Source of the DNA: Paulinella micropora
Taxonomy: Eukaryota; Cercozoa; Imbricatea; Euglyphida
Direction of reading: 5' to 3'
Length of the DNA: 64,000 nucleotides
NCBI GenBank assembly: GCA_009731375.1
Contig: BJOX01000195.1
Span: 545,388 to 609,387 of the forward strand
A program made the position numbers and the translations under genes. Numbering within the stretch: position 1 is the stretch's first letter; each line of letters opens with the position of its first letter. This document shows, in pieces, positions 32,227 through 64,000 of the stretch. The notes under the pieces were generated by a model. It saw nothing but the letters and a program-made list of their open reading frames with translations. It ran no database searches and was not told the DNA's origin.

Positions 32227-34940
32227 CTAAAATCTCAGCCTACTACACCTCCAGTGACCCTGCCGATGACGATGAACCTGATATACTAGCAGATGATGCT
32301 ATCTTATACACTGCTCTAGGGCACGACCCACGACCTAACCATCTCCATCTTTCACGAAGACAAGCAAGGCTACAAGCGAGGTCACTGCCCAACCCAATCA
32401 ACTTTTCTAACTTGCCCTTGCCTCGAACTATAGCCCGACGTCAAGTCAATGCGGCTTCCCTGACCCCAAGCCCATTGGATTCGTCGTCTTCGTCATCGTC
32501 CTCGTCATCATCGTCCTCGTCATCGTCGTCGATGACTCAAGCCCGTGCCAATATTGGCCCGGAAGACCAACTCCTTACGTACCAACTTGCTGATAAGGAG
32601 CACAACGCGTTGAAAACGCTTCTAGCAAACATATCAGCGATTGAAGAACTTCTAAAACAAGCTCGAGGAGCAGTAACAACTACACAACAACAAACTGTGA
32701 CAAGCAGCGCTTCCCTAACCAACACTGCCAACAACCCCACTCGAAGGACCCACTGCAACGCATGTTTCGTCTGTAGTGAGTAATGCTATCCGTGAAGCGC
32801 CCCCTTGCTCGAACACGCCCACAACGACCGCCAGCAATAGCAGCAGCAGCAGCAACAGCAGCCCACCAAAGCAACAACTGGAGACCGGCAGCAATAAAGA
32901 CCAACTCGACAATCAAGCCCCGCCTACAGATAACACCAGCAACCCCAGCAAACAAAAGCTACCGCCCACCCTTGCCAACCCTACAAGCACACCGGAAGAA
33001 ACTGCCCAATCGACGAAAGACAAAGCTGGACTAGCGCCACTGCCCTCCCCCGAAGCCGCTGGAAAAACTGAGGAAAAGGACAAGGTAGCAGACCAGGAGC
33101 AAGCTAAGAAAGATAGTCCGGAGCTGAAAGCCAAACAATCTAAGGTTGATTCCAAGGACTCTACCCCTGTGAAGCAAGCCACCTCTGCTCTGTCTCCAAC
33201 TGGAGTGCGTACCTCAAGCCGAAATGCAAAGAAAGACAAGAATGCTAAGAAAGACAACAATGCCAAGAAAGACAAGAAGCGTTACTGCGTACTCTCCGCA
33301 AATTCAAAAACAGGATACGCACCCTTGTATAACTGCCGAAGTGGACCTCTGTTGACGCCCAGCGGCACAGTCTCCATAGCCATATCCACCAACTTCAGCA
33401 TTGCCAGAAGACTCTTCAAACTATCCAGTACCCAACTCCTCAACTCAAGACTAGCCCTCATCCAGTCCAGAAGAATCCGTTGGTCTGCCTACACACCCCT
33501 TATGAAAACAACCTACTACATGCTAATCGCAGCTCTTACCTTCAATAAAACCGACCCCGCCCTACGTCGTTTTAAACCCATTTTCCATCTACTGCAACGT
33601 CAAAACAGAGCAGCTTTTCCGTTCAACATCCCCCAACCCTGGCCGCATGCAAGCTATCTACGGCATAGTCGCACCCGGCACTGTACATAGCTACATAGAA
33701 GAATCCTTTTAATGGGAAAGGAGAATGAAATCAGAATTCCGTGGAATGCGAAACTTCGCGACCTCGAAACAACACCAGCCAGGACAAACTCGCCACCTCG
33801 CATATGGAAACCAACTTGGCATGCATCGTTTCGTTTCGATACCCCTCATCCTAATGGGAGCCCTCCCGCAATCAGAAACACAAATGGAGCAAGACTAAGC
33901 CCGAACCAACCGACAAAGTATGGAAGCAAAGTTCATCGCCTGGTTAAAGCCGACCCTCAACATGAGACGAAGAGCCTACCCCACAGCAACGTTCCGCACC
34001 AATGCCAACAAAAAACCTTTCTCTCGTCACCGACTAGTATTCCCACATGAAGTCTGCGACTATGATTCCTCATTTGTATGCTCCATGCAATGCAAAAGCT
34101 TTGCCAATGCCCAACGGCACACTTGCAACCTTACTTTTTGGGAAGCCATACCCATCCATGGATCTCCACTTATACGCCACTCCATCTCTGCGATCTTTGA
34201 CGACCTCGACCCCAACACTATCTTTCAGCTTCAAAAGCATGGAAATAATCATGGCCTAGACGATTGGGACTACCTCTCCCGTTTCTATGGAACCACGAAA
34301 ATTTACGAAGGATCTCAGATATCACCCCGCCAACCGTATGTACTACTGCGTTCGACTGCAGCCCGCTGCCATCTGATGCGACCAGAAGTCCACTGCCTAC
34401 TACGCCTGTCCAATTCAGGAGCAACCCTTGAACTAACCGAAAATCTACACGTTGAGCTTATCGCCTACCATGGATCAACCACATACGAAGAGCAACAGCC
34501 TACCAAGCACTACGTTTACGGCAGCAAGCGAACAACATTGAAAATCACCGCACCAAACTCTACGCATGCAATGTACTATCGCACCACCTGAGAAAGAAAC
34601 ACCCCCTTATCTTGTCCAACAGAACCTACATCTTGGAAGCAAACGACAGAATGTGCGTTACAAGAGGAATTCTCCGCACCTTACAAGGACTTATGCTACG
34701 GATCTTCCTCCCTGACAACAACATGAGGAAAACCCTTCTCTCCCTATGCAAAGTGAGCTATAAAAAGCCAGCCTCAATTGCGTCCCGCCTCATCAACGCC
34801 CCAAGACATCTTGCACGTTTCAAACTCCAATCAGACTCAATGAAAAACCTGCCTGTACTTGCCGAAGCTGGGACAGAAGCATCTGGGTATCACATGCCTC
34901 ATTCCATCTGGCATCACAGGAAGGAACCTTGGGAAAGATA
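32227..34940 (+). pseudogene. Central polyprotein-like region of the retroelement
   Basis: Successive overlapping frames: 32227-32783 (acidic, then a 17-Ser run at 32484-32532 and a coiled NALKTLLANISAIEELLKQA), 32776-33690 (Lys/Ser/Pro-rich, KKDKNAKKDNNAKKDKKRYC), 33856-34591 with a stop at 33896-33898, and 34570-34941. The 33920-34591 frame has C-S-M-Q-C...H-T-C (34079-34130), a possible partial zinc finger. Function unassigned; it links the gag-like and RT parts. Confidence 0.45.
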
Positions 34941-34979
34941 GGCAAACTCAGTGCCGCCACCATACTGCATCCTACATCT

Positions 34980-36801
34980 AGCTTGTCTTAAAGTCACTCC
35001 TCAAGTCAACTATTACCTTCGTGAAACGAATCCAGACTGCCCTACGTCTCCCCACCATTGACTTCGAATGAAATCAGTCTATCATCGACAGCAAACAAAA
35101 CAAATCAGCTTCAGAGGGACTCGACTGCAAAACCTGGATTAGCCTTCTCTACGCCATGGCCGAACAGCTACCGCACCGTAACAAGTATCGACCTGACCGC
35201 CTCATTGACAAATACAAAACCCTGACTGAAACCTGCCCCGATCCGCCCTCGAAATCAATCACAGAGAAGGATATCTTGCAAGCAAGGATACGGCTCTCCC
35301 GAATGGTAGTTCAAGCCCTTGACAAAAACAACAATCAACTATGGGTTGAGTGCCCAGTCCTAACCTGGGAACGCATACAAAAAGAAGTAGTCAAAGCACC
35401 CTCCTTCCTCTATGTCGACGTAAACCGAACCGATCTACTGAATGCCTACCGAACAGACTTTGAACGACACAACCTCCAACGTTTCTGCTCACTTCGAATT
35501 CGCAAATTGCTATCCACTCAACTACTTTATTACCCTAAAAACAAAGATCCTGCCAACAAAACTCGACTAATCTGCAACCAAGCCCGATCGCCCTGGCGCT
35601 CCATCCTCCGTAGAGTAGGCAAGATTTTCAGCTTCCTCACTGTAGAACTCTCCCATCGTGTGCGCACCTTTAACCTAAACAGACTTGATGAAATACACCT
35701 CCATCTGAACCGCGCGTATAATACTTTCTCTAACAGCAATACGAACAACGCTTCTGGACGTACCATAAAAGTTTTCCAATTCGACGTAAAACAGATGTTC
35801 ACGTGGTTGGCCCAATCTAGTGCGATGCAATCTCTACGTTTCGCCCTGGCCAACACCATCTTCAACCCTCCCAAATCCAGAAACTGGAAACCAGTAGTAT
35901 ACATTTCAAAAACCCTTACAACAAATGGAAAATACGATATTGGATGGAACCGGAGCTACGCCCCACAAGACTATATTGCCTTCACATTTGATGACATAAT
36001 CAATATTGTGTCACTGGACTTTGCTCATTCTCACTTCATTATTGGCGATGCCGTTTTCGTCCAAAAAGATGGCTGTGCGATTGGTGGCTATCTATCCTCC
36101 CCTCTCGCGCAAATGAAATGCATGTGTGACGAAGCCGTCCTAATCCGAACGCTACTTACGCCGTCATCTAGAAAACACTTCTACGGAATACGCCAAATCG
36201 ACGACCTCCTACTGCTTATACTAGCAAATTGGCACGATGAACTGGAAGTCCAAGAAGCACAGAGAATACTTCAGGCGATACGACTGACTCTGGAACAACA
36301 ACAGAATCACCATTACGACCCCATGCCTACACAGGCGGCCTTGAACTGGAAGAAAACAAACTCGAACCGATCAACAACACTTTCGAGGTGGATTTTGCGG
36401 GAACGTCAATACAGATGCATCAGGACCCGGCCCTGGGATTCAACATCCGACCTCTTTTCAAGAACTGGAAGCAGATGATGTCCCATACTCCCCCTATATC
36501 GACCATACAATACTCCATGCAACTCTGGTCGGCATGTTAGCCAACTTTGCACGCCAAACAAACTCAGAAAACCTTCTCCTATCAGCGACGTTACAACTAA
36601 TGGTCGAAATACCCTACCCATGCTCCGTTTGGAAAGCTGCGCTTGATCGAGTATACCAACTCTGCCGAAGAATGGGGTGACCTCGCCATCGTCATTCGGA
36701 CCTTTGCCCGTCTACCGGAGGATGTGCGTAGTACCCTGACATATGCCGAGCAATGGCAGCTCTTAAGAAGCACCTTTCCACAAGCCACTGACTCGTGGTA
36801 A
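34980..36801 (+). pseudogene. Reverse transcriptase of the retroelement (divergent, frame-shifted)
   Basis: The main frame is open from 35156 to about 36320 and extends upstream in the same frame to 34980 with one TGA at 35068-35070. RT motifs: fingers segment TRLICNQARSPWR; motif A FQFDVKQMF with Asp at residue 210; motif B KDGCAIGGYLSSPLAQ; motif C RQIDDLLLLI with two Asp at residues 349-350, where most RTs have a Y-x-D-D box. After motif C the coherent thumb sequence continues in other frames (LELEENKLEPINNTF near 36343; LLLSATLQLMVEIPYP near 36570; DLAIVIRTFARLPEDV to TAA 36799-36801), so three frameshifts disable it. No endonuclease or RNase H is seen after the thumb. Confidence 0.75.
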
Positions 36802-36952
36802 CTATTCCAGCATAGTCATTACCCCTTAGATCTATTTCCAACTATAAATCATAGTCACCATCGACGATACTCCAATTACATACCTATACACATTTTCTAA
36901 CACTCCTTCTTGGCCTGCAAGCTCCCGGTCTGACTAAACGGGGGAACTAATA

Positions 36953-37427
36953 AATTCACTCAGGAACTACAAATATTTACCTTTACCTTTAATAATGACC
37001 GATTACTTACCATGCAATACAGCGAAATCCAACTTATTTCTATTTTTTACCAGTAATTTCCCTTCCTAGGTGCACCTGACAATTTCCTTTTTACTTTTAC
37101 AATTTCCTCTTTTACATATATCAACTTGTATTTTTCTCTCACTGGCCGTACGAACGAACCTTCCACTCTAATACAACTACATCCGTTACAATACAACCAA
37201 AACCAATTCACTTCCACAGACTTCCCTTTCAGAACCTTGAAAGTGAGCACAGCTCGCACGAACTAATAAACATACTTACCCTGCCCTTTACCTTAATGCC
37301 CTTACCCTTAAACCAAAAACAAAACCCTACACTTACTTGTACCGTGCTGCAAAGCAAAGGGGCGAGCACGGTTACTTGTGGTCTGGTAAACCCGGCACCC
37401 TGTTAATAAATAACTATTCTTGAAAGT
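36953..37427 (+). repeat. Right terminal repeat of the retroelement
   Basis: Direct copy of 29853-30335. It carries an 8-9-bp insertion (CCGGCACC) in GTAAACCC...TGTTAATAAA relative to the left copy. The sequence outside, AATGAATGATGAT, does not match the left flank, so no clear target duplication is seen. Confidence 0.85.
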
Positions 37428-38160
37428 AATGAATGATGATGGCTAAAAAGCAAAAAGATCAGGGAAGCTAGGGTTTAGTGATATTGCTGTTGACATTCAA
37501 GACAACAAAAAAAATTGATTTTTCTGTTTTGGTTGGAATTTCAGTTTTGGTTGGAATTTTGATTTTGGGTGAAAATTTGAATTTTTCAAATTAACTGCTA
37601 TATTCGTCCGCAAAATATCGTAAATTTTTGCGAAACGTTACCGTTAAATTTGAAAATTTGAATTTTTGTCACAAAAATGAAAAACTGTCACAAAAATGAA
37701 AATCTGACACAAAAATGAAAAACTAATTTTTGTTGTTGTCTTGAATGTCAACAGCAATAGTATAAACTGAATTATTAATATTAGTAATGAGAAATACGAT
37801 TCCTAGACTCACTGATCATAGTTCATTTTTTGACGACCTTTCTGACGATTGGTTTTTGCTTCAACCTTTCTAGATCGAAATCATTATAATTTATTAAGGA
37901 AATCTGATTTTTAATTGATGTAACATTTAGAGTGACTCTGATTCAAACATCAATTTATTAATATGTATATAAAAAGTTAGAAAGTTTGCCGGTGCCGGAT
38001 ATTGATATCATTAATAATATTAGTTCGGAACATTCGTATTAATGTAATATTAATAGTTATAATCCGACGCGGCATTATTGTTATTAATAACATGCAAGAA
38101 AGCAAGAAGCACACACAGGTGACCTCCATTTTGTATTTCATCAGAATCAGTAGTGTTTAT
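37428..38160. other. AT-rich sequence between terminal-repeat copies, no gene seen
   Basis: Includes GTCACAAAAATGAAAA repeated three times near 37665-37730 and inverted ATTAATAA-type motifs. No supportable frame. Confidence 0.5.
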
Positions 38161-38461
38161 AATTTCCCATTTCACCCATATCAACTTGTAATTTTTCTCT
38201 CACTGGCCGTGCTACTTAACCTTCCACTCTAACAGAACTACATCCGTTACCACGCAACCACAACCAATTCCTCACCGCAAACTTACTAACAAGAACCTCC
38301 GAAGTCAGCACAGCTCACACGCACCGAAAAACACATCTACCTTGCCCCTTACCTTACTTGAACGAAACTCTTCACTTAATTGTACTAACGGCAAAGGGGT
38401 GAGCACGGTCACTCGTGGTCTGGTAAACCCCTGTTAATAAATAACTATTCTTGAAAATTAA
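38161..38461 (+). repeat. Third, partial copy of the terminal repeat
   Basis: TTTCACCCATATCAACTTGT through GTGGTCTGGTAAACCC to AACTATTCTTGAAAATTAAA matches the 3' ~330 bp of the left terminal repeat at lower identity. It is not accompanied by RT sequence and the following 38462-38860 does not match the element, so it is a solo or truncated relic of a related element. Confidence 0.75.
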
Positions 38462-39101
38462 AAGGGCGGACTGCCAGCACCAGATCCCAAGAAAGCAACT
38501 TCGGCCGAAGCCACAAAACTTTGGTTTTCCTTCAAGTGACCAAGGTTTCCGCACTACTTTTAACGCAAACACTGTTTTAATAAAACACCTGCCACTAGTA
38601 ATAATGAATAAGTGGGAAGCTGAAGAGATAAAATGGAAGTGGTATCACTTTTATTGACGCAATGCTTGGCACAATGTTGGAGCCGTTGGGGAAAAAAACA
38701 AAAAAAATCGTGGTGGAAAAACAGCGTGACAGACTGACGCACGCACGCACAGACAGACAGAGGAATTTTGCCCTGGATTCATTCACTGCGGGCGAATATT
38801 TTAATATTACAACGGGAGGAGCACTAAAGTGGCGCTTGAGGGATTTAATATAACATTATATACACAATATTGCATTCATACACATGTATCATTCCCTGAG
38901 GGAGAGTAGGGGAAGAAAAAAGAGAAGGTAGCATAAATAATTTACATTCACTCTTGGAATCATTCAATTCAGAACCTCGCAAGTAATCAAAAGGAAAACG
39001 GGTGACTGACATGTTTTTGAAGTCCAACAGAAGGAGAAAGAAGGAGAGTAGGAGGAGGAAGAAAAGCAGGAGAAAGAGAAACAGGAGGAAGAAAAGGAGT
39101 C

Positions 39102-39153
<52 letters not shown>

Positions 39154-39231
39154 TAGTAGTGGTAGAGGAGGTTCTGGCCCAAGTGGTCAAGTCGCACCCG
39201 CAGCGTGAAATCCCTGCTAGTGAGAAAGTAG

Positions 39232-63934
<24,703 letters not shown>

Positions 63935-63958
<24 letters not shown>

Positions 63959-64000
63959 TGCTAGCACGCGGTGCGGAGATGGACACAGACAACAGCTTGC
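63935..64000 (-). CDS. Gene B exon at the right edge
   Basis: Donor GGAAG|GTCT on the minus strand. If the acceptor is GTGCTAG the exon is 63935-63958 and reads QQQHQPRK, joining in phase 0 to 63745. A longer open frame to the window edge (LLSVSISAPRASSNSINQG) is the alternative. Between here and 63745 lies (AATAC)n. Confidence 0.4.

Larger units (their letters stand above)
29853..37427 (+). mobile_element. Decayed retroelement with ~480-bp direct terminal repeats
   Basis: Direct repeats 29853-30335 and 36953-37427 flank about 6.6 kb that encodes gag-like frames and a reverse transcriptase. Repeat ends are ATCACTAAGGAACTACAAAT / ATTCACTCAGGAACTACAAA on the left and AACTATTCTTGAAAGT on the right; they do not begin TG or end CA as classical LTRs do. 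I see no integrase, RNase H or GIY-YIG motif. The element carries several stops and frameshifts. It could be a Penelope-like element with pseudo-LTRs or a divergent LTR-type element; the RT motifs do not settle it. Confidence 0.7.

Overview
This is a eukaryotic nuclear sequence from a microbial eukaryote (protist or alga). The evidence is many short spliceosomal exons (24-280 nt) with GT..AG boundaries and reading phases that mostly agree from exon to exon, tRNA-derived SINE-like repeats, a degenerate reverse-transcriptase element, and no prokaryotic operon features. I cannot name the lineage. The assembly is patchy: 13 runs of N, most next to homopolymers. More than half of the window is simple-sequence DNA (TCTA/GATA, TACC, TTGC, CATA/TATG, AAT, AGT, GGATA and others), so most long open frames are translations of microsatellites, not genes.

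Left block (1-21 kb, plus strand). A chain of about 30 short exons joins into one probable large gene, open at its 5' end. It holds the C-terminal end of one PH domain (128-417), a coiled-coil stretch, a second PH domain (11,638-13,998), a proline/acid-rich linker and a chromodomain (18,192-19,280), then a basic tail near 20.8 kb. Nearly every exon sits inside microsatellites and is accompanied by partial, decayed copies of itself.

Middle block (21-39 kb). This is lower in microsatellites and compositionally different. It contains weak exon candidates, a 93-bp minisatellite rich in CATG, a frame-shifted gene with two RanBP2-type zinc fingers, a large inverted repeat (26,952-27,770), and a decayed retroelement (29,853-37,427). 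The retroelement has about 480-bp direct terminal repeats, gag-like frames and a reverse transcriptase. A further partial terminal repeat lies at 38,161-38,461.

Right block (39-64 kb, minus strand). A second very large gene has at least 38 exons, open at the right edge, with its stop codon at 39,232-39,234. I do not recognise the protein. It has a hydrophobic helix, an acidic/alanine exon, a zinc-binding pair spread over two exons, helical-repeat-like segments, repeated FAD-acidic and F/L-PLSE motifs, a Ser/Thr/Pro-rich region and a basic C-terminal tail. Again most exons carry arrays of partial copies.

The main result is a window-wide pattern. Exon edges with their splice sites have been tandemly duplicated together with the adjoining microsatellite, and the repeat unit often looks like the splice signal itself (GTAT, GTAA, GTAGATA at donors; CTAT/CTAC before TAG at acceptors). 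This fills the introns with decoy half-exons and decoy splice sites in both large genes.
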